This document shows, piece by piece, positions 1 to 12,775 of a stretch of DNA of 64,000 nucleotides (position 1 is the stretch's first letter; the number at the start of each line of letters is the position of its first letter). This stretch comes from Brevipalpus yothersi (Eukaryota > Arthropoda > Arachnida > Trombidiformes > Tenuipalpidae). Where the stretch lies: contig QZCP01000006.1 of assembly GCA_003956705.1 (NCBI GenBank), forward strand, positions 62,001 through 126,000, written 5' to 3'. Made by a program: the position numbers and the translations under genes. Below the pieces are notes generated by a model. The model was not told the origin of the DNA. It did no database searches and saw only the letters and a program-made list of their open reading frames with translations.

Positions 1-2717
1 ATAGTGTTGAGAGAGATAGAAGAGGGAAAAAAAGTTTTTCTGGAACTTTTGCTTCAATTTTTGATACTACCAAGAACAAGTTGAACAAACTGATCTTCAC
101 ACATTCACTTTTCGGAACTCTGACAAACTTACACACACACACACACACACAGTAAATGACACAGTGTGTAAGATCATAACCAATGAACTTGATCATTGTG
201 AGTTGATTGGTAAACGGCCAACGACCGGGTACAGAATGCTGATGGAAAAAGGTATAGAGAGAGAGGAGGGTTCAGATAGAGAAGGTGGTAAAAGTTCCTC
301 TCATCCATTCATCCATTCATCGATTGGTGAAGAGATGGGTGACAATATGACACCCACAAGAAGTAGGAAGATAGAAAAAGAAGAGAGAGAGAGCAACACT
401 TTCTCAAAAAATGCTATTAAAAATATTGTGTATATCATAATTGAATATGATATAGCATGAGCATGATATGGATGGGAAAAAAGAATATGATGTGAATTCC
501 GAGAGAGAAAGAGAGAGAGAGAGATAGAAGTTTTTGTAATTTAGCAATAGAGGCGGAAAAAGTGAGAGAGAGAGGAGAAAAAATGAATTGATTCTTCATA
601 GTCTACTATTTTACCATTATTATCACCATATCATGATCATTATTGTCACCTTACAGTTTTTATGGATATATAATAATAATTTTAAATTCATCATCATTTT
701 CCTATCATAGGGAAGAGAAAATTTATATCTATTTTCATGGCACCAAGCCCTTTAGCCCGTAGCCCGTATATGCGAAAAACGTTTATCCAATAGACTGGAA
801 ATTTTAAATTTTCTCCTCAAACGTGTATATTTACTGTTAGGCACTTTGATTTAATATTGACCTGCAAATTTTTCACTCGAGTATTCACACTTTTCTTTAT
901 ACTTCTTCTCTTAACCTCATCTGATTTGATTTTTTGATCCATTGTTACTATCTCTCTCTCTCTCTTCTCCAATGCCTCACCTAACATATACACATGTATC
1001 ATGAAGCTTTTCCCTCATCTTCCATCCCTCCTCTACTATATTCTACTATACTCTTTGATCCATGCTGAATAACGTGCTTAAGGAATACATTATGATGAAA
1101 CCTGTCAACTACCGAACTTGATCCGCTTTTATAGTCTTCACAAAAATTGCCAAAATTGAGCATCCAGTTGGTGAGTTGATCTATCAGCTTCTTCATCTAT
1201 CGGAACAGATATTCCAAGAACTGATGGGGTGAAGAGAGAAGATGAATCAGGAACTAAATGAATCATTTTCATCATCCTGCTGATGCCAATCCTTGTTCAT
1301 CTTTCTCTCTCTCCCTCATCACTTTATCCATTTATTCACGAACAATCCATTAGTATCGCCTAATATTTATCCTCTTCTCGCTTCCTCATATTTTGCTTGA
1401 TCCTTAGCCGAAAAAAATTATCTCTTCTACTTCTTTTATCCAACACATCTGATACACCCTGTTAATCTGGCATCAACACTATGTTCATGTTCAAAGGAAT
1501 TACAAGTATGTGTCTACCTGTATGATAGAGATGCATACTTTTGATGTAAAGTTGTGAGAAGAAGAATAAAAGAAAGAATTAAAACTTAATTAACAAGACA
1601 AAGCTTATCGATTTGGATTCCAACACTAATAATAATGACTCTATTCTTGATTTGATTTGGAAAAGCATCTCTCTTCTCATCTCTTGGAGCAGACTAATTT
1701 ACAAAGTTAATAACAGAAATTCTATCTTCACACAGAAATTGCAAGAATGTAACAATTTTTTGGGTATCCAAAAGGAAAATACTTGCGGAAACAATTCAAA
1801 AAATTTTTCCTATTAAAGTAACTAATGAACCAGTTTTCATCTTATTCTTTTACTGGGCTAGTAGAAAAAATTGATACCCAAAACTTGCCCATCATGATGC
1901 TGTCGAAAAATTTTTTTCGTTAAAAAATGTTAATAAAAACGAAAAAGAAAAAAGAATAGCTTCAGTATCGAGCCTACTTATTATTACATCATCTTCCATT
2001 CTTTTTCATGGTGAAACAATTCGAAATGCAGCTCATATATCGAAAAAATAGCATATATACTTATGACAAGAATAATCATTTCCATCATAGAATCTATTCA
2101 ACTATCTTACTCTTTTTACCCGTCTGACAGCAATTAATTCAAGACTACCTGCCATTGATCATAATCAAGTGAACCTCTCTCCATCGTCACTTGAGCAGCC
2201 AAAAGCGATGTAAACACCACTTTGTGGATGCTCCTGAGGATGAGAGAGAGAGATGAATGAGTGAATGAATAGAGGTGAACTAAATTAGTTATCTACAACA
2301 TTCACCAAGGACAACTGTGAAAATCAAGGTAACAAGGTGTGACTTGAGGATAAGCAATCAGTATGAATGATGGATCAGGATATCTTTAGAACGGATATGA
2401 TGGCTAATAATAATGATGATAAATATATATACACGTATATATACATGTATATGTATATATAACGGTACTCATGTGTATGGATCATAGTTCTATATTCAAC
2501 ATGGTATTCCCAGAATGACATAAGATTTCTGAAAAGCCTCCACAAAAGGTGAATGAATACGAATCATGAAGAATGATGATCAGTCGATAGACCCACCATT
2601 CAACCAGGGAATACATCATTATATTAGGCATATGCCTACATTATGGGGCTTAGTTGAACTCCTTTTTTTCCTACCTGATAGAGTAGAAAACGTTTCAACT
2701 GTGGAAATCTGATTCAT

Positions 2718-2755
<38 letters not shown>

Positions 2756-3469
2756 TTTTTGTGTATGGGTTAGTAGTAGAGAGAGAGAAAATTGGAATGA
2801 TTAATGGGCTTCCCCAGTGTCTATTGTTCAGACGTTCTGGGGTAGTATTCAGTTAATATTGCATGAAGAGTTATATCATCATATCTCATTGTATCATGAT
2901 GGAGTAAGAGCAAGAGAGAGAAAAATAATATCAAAGCTTAACCAGGTCCAATGAAGTGCATGCTGGGCCAAAAGCTGGGATAAGCATGGAGGAGGAGAGG
3001 AAAAAGAGAAAGAAGAAGAAGTAGATGATGAAGATGGAGATGGAAAAGAAAAAAGAAGGAGGCTGAGCAAGTGGAAAAAGTATGGAGGAAGAATATGAGG
3101 ATAAGTCAAATGATGATACAAGATACTTATGGTGAGTACAGGAGAACATAACGGTATATCCTGCTAGATGATTATGATAATGTTTCCGAAAAGGAGTAAA
3201 CAAATTGTTGCAAACAATCTAGTTGATCAACTTTTTGTCTCTCTCTCTCTCTTCTTCATATAGCACAGTTTTTTTGGCCATCTACTTTTCTCTCTCTCTC
3301 TCTAGGCCCAACTATTCAAGACCTTGACTTAAATATTAATATCATAATGAAGCCCTAGCAAAAGTAGACTAAATGAGGGGCGAAAGAAAATTTTGACCAA
3401 CCCGATAAGTTGCAAGGTATCGTGAAGATCATGTTGAGCCCTGTGAATGGGCAGAGAGAATGGATAGTT

Positions 3470-3524
<55 letters not shown>

Positions 3525-4344
3525 AAAGGTACATATAATGTAGAAGGTGAGGGATGAAGAAAGAGATGCAAGAAAAAATATATTGTGGGAGGAGGTGGCA
3601 GAGCTTGATACCATATTGTTCCGGTGAGTAGACACACGCACACACACACACACACGAATAGTTATACTGAAACTTCATTGACTGGGCATTTCGTAGCGGG
3701 ACCTCAGGTCACTAGTCAAACAGCGTGTGGCCATATACAGTTATACAAAATGGGCAAAGCATTTCTCGAGTATGGCTCAACATTCCAACGAAATTTCATC
3801 ACGTAACTGATTTCCTCTCCCAACATACACACTCAGGCACACAGATGCCTGTTTGCATACAAACTAATAGCTGAGTGAATAAATTGAATTTTATCTCAAA
3901 TTGGTTCCAGTGACCTAGTGTGTTTGATTTTTTCCAGATGAATAGTAATACTAATACTAACACTAACAATGATTGCTCAAGAATTGGTTGTTGATTTTTT
4001 TACTTTTCTAATGTGAGTGATTGCCCCAATAGTTGGTTAAGTTTTGAAATTTTAAAATTAAACTAAATCCGGTAGCATTGGTAATACCAATTGCCCTCAA
4101 GTGTTATCAAAGGTAGAGAAGAAGGCGAAGAAGGCGAAGAAGAAGAAGAAAATGTTTCGCCTAATCGATCAGGCCACCCCTGTAATGGGTGGTCTGGAGA
4201 TGACCAATGAGTTGGTAGCCCAAATTAAATTGATGAAAAGAATTGAAATGAATAAAAAGAAAAGACAGAACAAATTGCCTTTGGGGCGATATAGATATCT
4301 ATATATATATGTATATAATATAACCAAAGAAAAGAAGATCTTAC
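1..4344. other. Gene-poor repeat-rich stretch, no assignable exon
   Basis: No recognisable exon. The stretch holds short CA, CT and GA runs (for example 2722-2751 and 3472-3520), TA-rich steps near 2430-2460 and a 14-base perfect palindrome at 2625-2638. ORFs here are short and mostly low-complexity. The minus-strand PAN-domain gene starting at 10130 should continue through this stretch, because its exon at 4345-4466 ends in an open donor site in phase 0, but I could not find the rest of that PAN domain here. Confidence 0.5.
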
Positions 4345-4542
4345 CTCATTGAGGCATGAGGCCAAGCATGCCTCTTTATTGGATGTATAGATAATCGCAT
4401 TGTCCAGTCCTCTTAGCACCCTGTTGGGATACCTTTCAAAAGTCCACAATCGATTGCAAACATTGTCTGTAGAAAATAAATATATATACAGTTATACATA
4501 TCGATAAGAAGAGGCCAATGATCAAGGGTGGAGGAAGAGGGA

Positions 4543-4618
<76 letters not shown>

Positions 4619-4953
4619 AGACATTAATTTATTACCATCACAACATTAATCAGATACAAGAATGAGGATGCAGAGTGAGCAGAGTGAGGAAGGGAGGAAG
4701 GAAGAAGGAGAAGTTGATGATGAAGAAGACCCGAGAAGAAGAAGAAGAAGAAGAAGAGGAAAAAGATGATTAGATGAATCAATAGAAGCCGATCGATCTC
4801 AACTATAGACAGTTCATATTGATAATCAGTCAAAAAAAATTTTTTTTTCTCTTCACCCATTGCATTACAAATTTTGAAGCTGATCGAAATGCTTGGCCTC
4901 CATAACAGGGCAGACTAGTGGTCATCAGGCCAGCAGTGGTCAGTCAGTAGTTT

Positions 4954-5022
<69 letters not shown>

Positions 5023-8000
5023 AGATACTCATAATATGTAACATGATCAGAATTACCCAGACTGGCTTCAATCGTTTCCTGTTTGCTAACCACTCACATA
5101 GCTCGATGGATGGTCAGAATGGATGAGAAAATATATGTTTATATATGCATACACATGAATAGCATATCAAATAGTAAAGAAACTTGACCATCTTGAGGAT
5201 GTATGCATCAACTTGTTGAGTAGTAGGAGCAAAATAATGGTAATAGGAAGAAAGAGCAAGATGAAGAGGATTGCTTAAGTGGACACACACACACATATCC
5301 ACAAATAAGTTCTCAGGATGAGAGCCAATATGATAACCTGGAACACTATTCGATGGAATACTCATATAAGAGATAAAGATAGCTGCTCATAGCAGGTAGG
5401 GCTGATAGAGAGTAAGAATTGAGCAATTGTTATAATGGTAAATGGAATATCAAGAGGGACTAGTTACAGGAAAATAGATAGATTAACCATCTAGAGAGAT
5501 TCCGTTTTTTTTCTGAATCCATTCTTTGATATATATCTTCAGATCACTGGACGATCGTTCATTCATCGATCGTTCACAGAGGCGAATGATCTTGATTTCA
5601 TTTCTTTTTCTGTATCTCTCGGCATTCTACTACTAGAAGGTTTAGTCAAATTTTGTTGCTAAAAGGGCTTCTCAAACACATACTAGGACTCACTTGGTGG
5701 CTTTATGGGCAAAACTATTCAAAATTGGGATGGAAAAGAGAAAGGATATAGAGATGGGGAGTGAGAATGTATAATCAGAAGTGATGATACAGAAATGAAA
5801 GCTGAAATGGGCTGATAAAATTCGTGCAACACGCGTTAAACGTTTGCTCACGTCTTGACTGGTTCGTCAAACTTGCCCAAAAATTTGATGTATATGTTTT
5901 TATGGCTTATATTTCAAAACTTTCACACACACACACGAATTTCATCAAAATCCGTGGCCTTTCTCTCTCCCTCCCTCTATCTGGATGTAAGTGTCCGATT
6001 AATCAGATATATCCGGAAAATTTGAATCAATTACATGGTAGTAGCCAAAAATTGGCCTCCAATGATGATGATAGATCATGAGGAATAGAAGAAGAAGTGA
6101 CTCTTTGAAGCCTGATCAGATTATTTCAATATCACAATAATCATTCTCATCAGTATTTGGTCAAGAATCTTGCGTGACCTTGACCTTGAGGTCAGCAAAA
6201 TTCTGTTGTTCATATTGGTATGATGTTGATATGGAATTTGTGAAATGAAATTTAAATCTTCTCGCATGTTATCGGAAAAATGTGCACGCGAATGCTTGTA
6301 AAAATGTAACAAAATCATTATCATAAGTTGCTGTTATTATATTTAACGATTAATGTAACGGTTTCTCTCTCTTAAATGACCATTTTTTGAATGAATGTAA
6401 ACTTTTTAACTGTGATAATTTCTGGTATTCCGTATGAATAAACACTTTTTTTTCTCTCTCAAACACAGTAAGAAAAAAGAAATTCACTTATTTTTTGCTG
6501 ACTTTCTGTGGGCTCATGGCTTTTCAAATTCCAATCTTTTTTCTATTCTAACAACTCAAATTTTCTTCTTTAATAGTCTTATCTGAGAAAGCTTTCCAAA
6601 TTTATCAGTCATGGTGACTATAAGTAGCCCCCGTTTTCTTGCATACATAAAAACCTCAGTAAAGATTGAATATCTGAGTATTTGAGTGTGTATGTGTTTC
6701 TCTTCATCATCATCTATCTGAATGAAGAAAAAGTAGGAAGAAAGAAATAATAATAAAAAAAGCGTTTCGAAAAAAGGCTCAACATAATGATTAAGCAAGT
6801 TTTCTTCGATAAGTGTGCATGTCTCAACGGGACATTTTGAATATAACACACACACACACACACACGAGGCATATATAAATGTTCATGCATTTTATATCCT
6901 GGTGAATGTAAGGCCCAGTGTGCATGATAGATCACGCATGGTTTGGGACAAAAAAATTCGAAATATGAAAAGAAGAGAGAGAGAAAGAAATTTCAAGAAA
7001 AGAAGGTGAAAAAGTTAGAAAAAAATTGCTGATACAATTTATTCACTTGATACTATTCACTTGATGGGCCTCACAGTCAAAATTCATTATCAAAATCAAT
7101 AATAATGATCATCAACATCTTTCCACTGAGCCTCATCTATTGGACCAGAAGAAAAAAAAAATTTCCCCACATCACCCATGAACCTCAGCTCAGTTTCTTT
7201 TTTAATATACACTCAACTTGAATGAAAATTTTCTATCTATCTCTCTTTCATGCACACACATCCGATACAGAACTGATGAATTATTGGGCTCAAATCATCG
7301 TTTCGACGTCGATGAAGAGAGTAGAAGAAGAAGAAGAAATATAAAAAGAGGATGAAATTGATTTATGTCAACCACCTCATATTTTCTCCTCTCTCTCTCA
7401 TAGCATTCACCCAGGTACAGAAAAAAGGAGGCGAAAGAAGAAGATGAAGATGATGGTAAAAAAAGAGAAGAAAAAACGACATTGAAGGGGCTCTACGGAT
7501 AAAAGTGGTTAAAAAGTAGCGGAGGAACCGAAGCCATCGATGCTGATTTTTTGGGAAAAAAAGAAAGATCATTTTCTGAGCTTCCAAAAATCAACTGTAA
7601 ATAGATATATTCCTCTCTTTCACCATGTATACATAAATGTATGTTAGAAGTTTGAATGAAAACAAGCTCTCACCGAAAACAGATACTTAAACATTGAGAG
7701 CAAGACTTGAAAAAATTTCTACTCTTCTTCTTCTTCTTCTTCTCCATCATCGGAAAAGTGTTAACGATGATGCCTTCTTCTTCTATGCCGGTTTTGCTTC
7801 ATGCTTTTCTACATACATGTACATTTACTATTGATGCTAATTCAAGTATCACCAAGTGAGAAGAGAGAGAGAGAGAGGAAAAGATCATGTAGAGTAGAGT
7901 AAGCACCTTTTTGGCACCCAAAAATGACTTCTAAATGATTTTTACTGATGATCCGATGAGACATTCAACCAAAATCAATAGAAAATGGAAAGAGAGAGAA

Positions 8001-8168
8001 AAAATTTTCTTTCCCAATCGATTTCCCAAGATTCCTTCTCAAATATTTTCTCTAAAATATACTTGGAATAGAGGTGAAGTGGATCTGATTGAAAGTGGCC
8101 TCCACCTTCTCAATACTTATCATAGAAGGTGATCTGAGAGCAATGAATGAAAGAGAGAGAGAGAGAAA

Positions 8169-8246
<78 letters not shown>

Positions 8247-8251
8247 NGAAA

Positions 8252-8327
<76 letters not shown>

Positions 8328-10130
8328 ATTGAAAATGATTCAAATTCAGGAAAATCTGCATGAAAAATTTTCTTTTACTCTTCAAGACAACTTTTTTCTT
8401 CTTATTTTTATTTTCTTCCTCATTTTACTCACAAATCAAGGCATGCAGATAGATTTTCACCCAAAAAATAAGAAAAATAACTGCAATATATATATATATT
8501 TACAAATCATCTTTCTCTTCATCGTCTGATGATCATCCTGAGATATATATATGCATTTATTATTATTATCTCCGCACCTGAAATGCATCGCTTATTCATG
8601 TAAGTCAAAGCAATTTGCCTACATTTTGACTAATTAAGATTCGCTCCAATGTCATGCAGTCTGATGTCTACTCGGAAATACTCAATTTGATCTACTGTCA
8701 CAGACACAATCGGCATCACAACAACTTATCAATCTTGACTACTTTTTTCTGATAGGTTTTGATCATGCAAAAAAAGAATCACATGCCTCCACAACTGTCA
8801 ATGACGATCAACATCCGAATGCGTATCAGCATATTGCAAAATTTGGCATGTTAAGTCGTAAAAAAGATATGCATATTCTCAGTTAGATTCTCTCAAATTA
8901 ATTATTCAGCATGACTGTTAAGGGAAACGGAAAGTCCTTCCAAAACCAATTCTCCATCTACTATTGATCGGATGTTGACAACTATCTCGCACTGTTCATC
9001 CTCATCTTTTCGATCCCTACCTAAAATTCTGTTGCCACTTCTATGATCAGTTCTAGGCAGGTAACTCCTGGGAAAACATTCTAGTGTAGGGTATAGTCAG
9101 GGGATCATACAAAGTTCTTTTGTATCGTAAAATGAAATTGTCAAAGAATAAACTTTTCTTCTTCACCATCATCATTTTTTCCTTCTGAAAGATGCTTTTG
9201 TGTGGGTGATGGTCAATGATCAAGTATCTTTCTCTCTTGTATCAAAGAGGAAAAAGAGGAAAGAGTGATAGAAATAGTGGAGATGTATATTTCATCATGA
9301 AAAATGTGTATATATGTGTGTATTCACAGTATCACATACCTGAGCGAAGATGTAGTTTGGAGAAGAAGTAGAGATTGGTTGCTTTCTGAGGATTGCCTGA
9401 TGATGCTGATCCGGAAGTGGGACCAATATTGGAGTGAGGTAACTTGCTGGCTAAAGTTTCATTCTGTAGTCTACAACTGGTCTCCTGTACTGGAGCCAAT
9501 GGATTAACTACGAACGAAAACGATGCTGCAGTACAGTCCGCTTCATCTCGACACCAGCCGAGACATTCGTACAGTGAAACATTACGAATTGTGTAGTATG
9601 TTGTTCCGGCATAATCTCTGTTGGTCATTTTCTCGAAGCTTATTTTGGCTGATCAAGTGTGAAGTATTTTTTGTTTTTATATATCGGGTTGATCAAGAAT
9701 AAGGAGAAGAGATGGAGTGATAGAGAGATGAAGAGAGATGGAGAGAGGAATTTTTATTTCACACAAGCGGAACATGGTGAGATGAGATGAGATGAAATGT
9801 GTGAGTAAGAGAGAAAGAGAAAGAGAGGAATATTAAGAAATGGTATGTTAAGATAGATGGAATATGTGTGTGTACAGTTAAGAGGTTCACTGATCACCGT
9901 TACTTTTACGATTATGGCTACTATTACTACTGTTTTTCTTCCTTCATTCAATGGTCATTCGCCCTTGGGTTTTGTAGGCCAATGATGAAGTGAACTTGTG
10001 GGAGCTTACACACTTTTCTTTTACTTCGCAAAAGAACATTTCTTTCGAGTGATAATATTCTTTTCGCAAATTTTACACACTTACCATAGGCCGTTTGGGT
10101 AAAAATGATGAATAATATGATGAATTGCAT
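4345..10130 (-). CDS. Secreted PAN (apple)-domain protein, partial multi-exon gene
   Basis: Three minus-strand exons fit together in phase. Exon 1 (10085-10130) encodes a signal peptide, MQFIILFIIFTQTAYA with the last residue split, and ends in a strong G|GTAAGTG donor. Exon 2 (9340-9648) encodes a PAN-like module with the pattern ECLGWC...DC...SFSF...CRL. Exon 3 (4345-4466) begins a second PAN module, with WTFERYPNR, then a TSNKEACLASCLNE motif, and ends at a GTAAG donor in phase 0. Repeated PAN modules of this kind occur in arthropod PAN-plus-ZP apical matrix proteins such as NompA and Trynity, which anchor cuticle to epidermis or sensory cells. No ZP domain is visible in the window, so that membership is inference. 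An alternative acceptor at 9639 would put a Cys at the start of PAN 1 but does not match the phase of exon 1. Downstream exons are missing or lie to the left of the window. Confidence 0.7.
4546..4614. repeat. (GA)n microsatellite
   Basis: Nearly uninterrupted GA dinucleotide run of about 69 bases. It creates an artificial Ser-Leu or Arg-Glu repeat ORF on either strand. Confidence 0.97.
4959..5018. repeat. (CT)n microsatellite
   Basis: CT dinucleotide run of about 60 bases, opposite in polarity to the GA run 350 bases to the left. Confidence 0.97.
8152..8326. repeat. Long (GA)n microsatellite with one ambiguous base
   Basis: About 175 bases of GA repeats with a few AAAGAG and CAGAG interruptions. 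An N at 8247 marks uncertain consensus, so the true tract length is doubtful. Confidence 0.97.
8902..9020 (-). CDS. Possible alternative terminal exon of the PAN-domain gene
   Basis: After an acceptor (TTTTAG at 9021-9026) a 119-base stretch reads on from exon 2 (9340-9648) in the correct phase. It gives 39 residues, including RDRKDEDEQCEIVV and ending SLNSHAE, then a TAA stop. Joined to exons 1 and 2 it would make a complete 157-residue secreted single-PAN protein. The competing join to 4466 is also in phase and gives a better family match. So this may be an alternative 3' exon or a chance open stretch. I do not recognise the sequence. Confidence 0.35.
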
Positions 10131-10529
10131 GAGGTTGATTCATGTGAAACGGATGGATGAAAAAATAAATAATAATGGTGATATATGTAAAAACACACAA
10201 CACACTGAGTAAGCCCGAAGGGTTGAACTGAGTTGGTAGAGGATGCTTGATGCTCGATGGATGCTGGGGATGAAGAAGATTGAGGAGAGAAAGCTGATAG
10301 AACGAACAGAGAACGAAAAGAAGAGAGATATAAGAGAAGAAGGAGAAGAGAATCCGACGAAGTGAGAGAGGTATTCACAGGATTCACGTTAGAGAGTAAT
10401 AAAATACTCTCTTCACTGTTTTCGGTGGGATTTTGGAAAACGTAGCTCCGTAGTGTGTAACACCAAGCACTATGATTCCACTGTGGTTAAATGAAATAAA
10501 TAAATAATAAATAAATAAAACGAAATAAA

Positions 10530-10553
10530 TATATATATATATATATATATATA
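10530..10553. repeat. (AT)n microsatellite
   Basis: Simple AT repeat flanked by AAATAA repeats. Confidence 0.95.
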
Positions 10554-10931
10554 AATGTGTGTATGGATGATTCAGACGTTGGGCTAATTCAGTTGTTGAT
10601 CATTCAGATTATGAGTGTTCACTGAGTGAGTGAGGAACAGTAAAACGTTATGAGTGTGTGAAGAGAGTCAGAAGCGGAGATTCCGACTGAGGCCGAATAA
10701 GAAGAAGAAGATGAGGAAGAAAAAGAAGTAGAAGAAGAAGAAGAAGAAGATGGGAAACTCACTCACTCAACCGAATTTGCAGGACTAATGCTTCAGGTTG
10801 AAGATTGCAAAGCTTCATATCGAGCGAAACAGGGAGAAGAGAGAGACTCTCTTGTCTCTCTCTCTCTCTCCCTTTTGGCCCTCTGACCCCTCCCCCACCA
10901 CCTCCTCTCTCTCTCTCTATCTTTCTTTTTG

Positions 10932-10934
<3 letters not shown>

Positions 10935-10971
<37 letters not shown>
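10935..10971. repeat. (CT)n microsatellite
   Basis: CT run in a pyrimidine-rich stretch that begins near 10855. Confidence 0.95.
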
Positions 10972-10973
<2 letters not shown>

Positions 10974-11441
10974 GTTGTTGTTAAATTGTGATTGATTCGT
11001 AACCAGCTTGTTGAGACACACTATTGAATGTGTGAATGCCAATGGATTCTTGTTTCTACTCCATCTTTTACTTATTCTCACCTCAATTTGGTGGCCAAGA
11101 GACTCGAATTATTGGTTTGGCCAAAAATATGCCGGAAGACGCGGTCTGATGGGGTGAAGAATGCTGAGGATGCTGAATGGTGGTAGTGGCAGTGGTGGTG
11201 GTGGTGGTGATGGCGATGCTAGTGGTGGTGGTGGAGTAATAGAAGATGGGGGAGGTGGAGGAGGAGGAGGAGAGGGAAGGATGATGATGATCATCGATTG
11301 AGGCCGAATAACAAATGTCATCAAAGTTTGACAAGAAGATGGACTCGAGGGTAGATGATGAAAACAAAGAGGCTGTTGATCACTTTTTCGGACTCCGTTC
11401 TGGTTGATGCTTCTTTCTCTTACCACAAATTTTCGGAAAAA

Positions 11442-11494
<53 letters not shown>

Positions 11495-11767
11495 ATCCCT
11501 CTTCTATTCACCTATCATCATACAAATCTGTCACTACCTGTGATTTTTATGCCCTAAATGGAAAAGGAAATGTTCACATTGGAAGCCATTTCGAAGCTAC
11601 ACTTATTCTTTTCCGGCCCAGACTAAAGGTTATGATTAACGGAACGGGTGACAGCAATTTTCCCAATCGTGTGTCAGAAATGGACATTGTTTTGCTCTCA
11701 CATTGATTACGGTTATCAGAAGGGTAAACAGAGGCTGATTTATTTTCTATTCTCAATCCTCCTCCTA

Positions 11768-11813
<46 letters not shown>

Positions 11814-12302
11814 CTTTTTCACTCTCTTGACCATTGAAGTTCAAGGATCGCTTGCAGACATAAGGTCGTTAAACTGATGCTGGACTGGACGCTCGGACAA
11901 TCGTTTCCACACATCTCAGCAAGCGGAATGTAAACATCGAAAAGATGGATGATGAGTGAAGAAATGTTCAAAGAGCTGCAGTTTATCACCTTTGCTCTCT
12001 TCTTATTTTCTCTTCCTATTCGTTTTTTCTGTTCACTTCGCATCCATGAATTCCATCGAGCATGTATGGAAAGATTCTCAGCTTCTTAATATTTTTCGGA
12101 ATATACATGTATTTATACATGATGATCGCTTCCTGGTGGACTTTTTTCCCAAAGAATAAAAATTTTTTCACCTCAACGGAAGAAAGGAGGAAGAGAAAGA
12201 GAGAAAGAGAGACAAAAAATAGTATTATCGAAAAAATATGAGTAAGAATTTTTCTCCACATTAAGGTCGAAAAATTATCTTCTAATTAGGATTATCTGAA
12301 AT

Positions 12303-12668
12303 TCATCAACACTCATTCGGAAAATTTCATGTCAAGATAAGCGAAAATATTCACAACAATTAAGATATTCACCACCAAAAAAATAATCAGCAGCGTACAG
12401 TGGAGATGATTTAGATGTTCAATGAATCGATCGAAGGTTTTCTCGATAACTGTTAACCAAATTTAGACTGATGCTCACTCATTCTATGTGAAAAATTGGC
12501 ATCAATCAGCCAAATATGGTTTCAGTTATAGAGAAAACCTTCGATTCATTCATTGAACCGAACATCTGAATCATCTCCACTGTACACCGCTGATTATTTT
12601 CTTTGGTGATGAATATCTAATTTGTTGTGAATATTTTCTCTTATCTTGACAATGGTGTTGATTCAAAT
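12303..12668. repeat. Imperfect inverted repeat (foldback element)
   Basis: Two arms of roughly 160-170 bases are reverse complements with scattered mismatches and small indels. Perfect blocks include 12343-12359 with 12622-12638, 12395-12411 with 12569-12585, and 12431-12444 with 12531-12544. The centre is a short loop around 12475-12500. This is the architecture of a foldback or hairpin non-autonomous transposon, or of a locus giving a long hairpin RNA. No transposase ORF lies inside. Confidence 0.85.
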
Positions 12669-12670
12669 GT

Positions 12671-12775
12671 TTGGTTCATTGGTTGGATCAAAGGTTCTCT
12701 CGATAACTGAAACCATATTTGGCTGAACGATGCTACTCATTCTATGTGAAAATTTGGCATCGTTCAGCCAAACTA
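12671..12775. repeat. Partial direct copy of the foldback element's central part
   Basis: This segment resembles 12417-12520 in the same orientation, including the shared CTCGATAACTG block and the shared loop motif ATTCTATGTGAAAA. It carries its own 14-base perfect stem (12720-12733 with 12757-12770) that closes over that loop. Confidence 0.75.

Larger units (their letters stand above)
4467..9339. other. Long intron of the PAN-domain gene
   Basis: If the PAN exons at 9340-9648 and 4345-4466 are joined, this is a 4.9 kb intron. It holds two large microsatellites (4546-4614 and 8152-8326) plus one at 4959-5018, CA runs, and a lone ambiguous base at 8247. Apart from the possible exon at 8902-9020 I see no coding signal. 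Confidence 0.5.

Noticed and set aside
8089..8529. 146-residue ORF made of Arg-Glu repeats
   Set aside because: It is a translation of a GA microsatellite; the Ser-Leu ORFs on the other strand have the same cause. The same applies to similar ORFs at 4436, 4893, 17843, 42871, 45878 and 58681.
11083..11426. Pro-rich or Thr/Ser-rich ORFs on the minus strand and a Gly-rich one on the plus strand
   Set aside because: All are readings of the same GGT/GGA triplet-rich stretch without a domain or clear exon boundaries.
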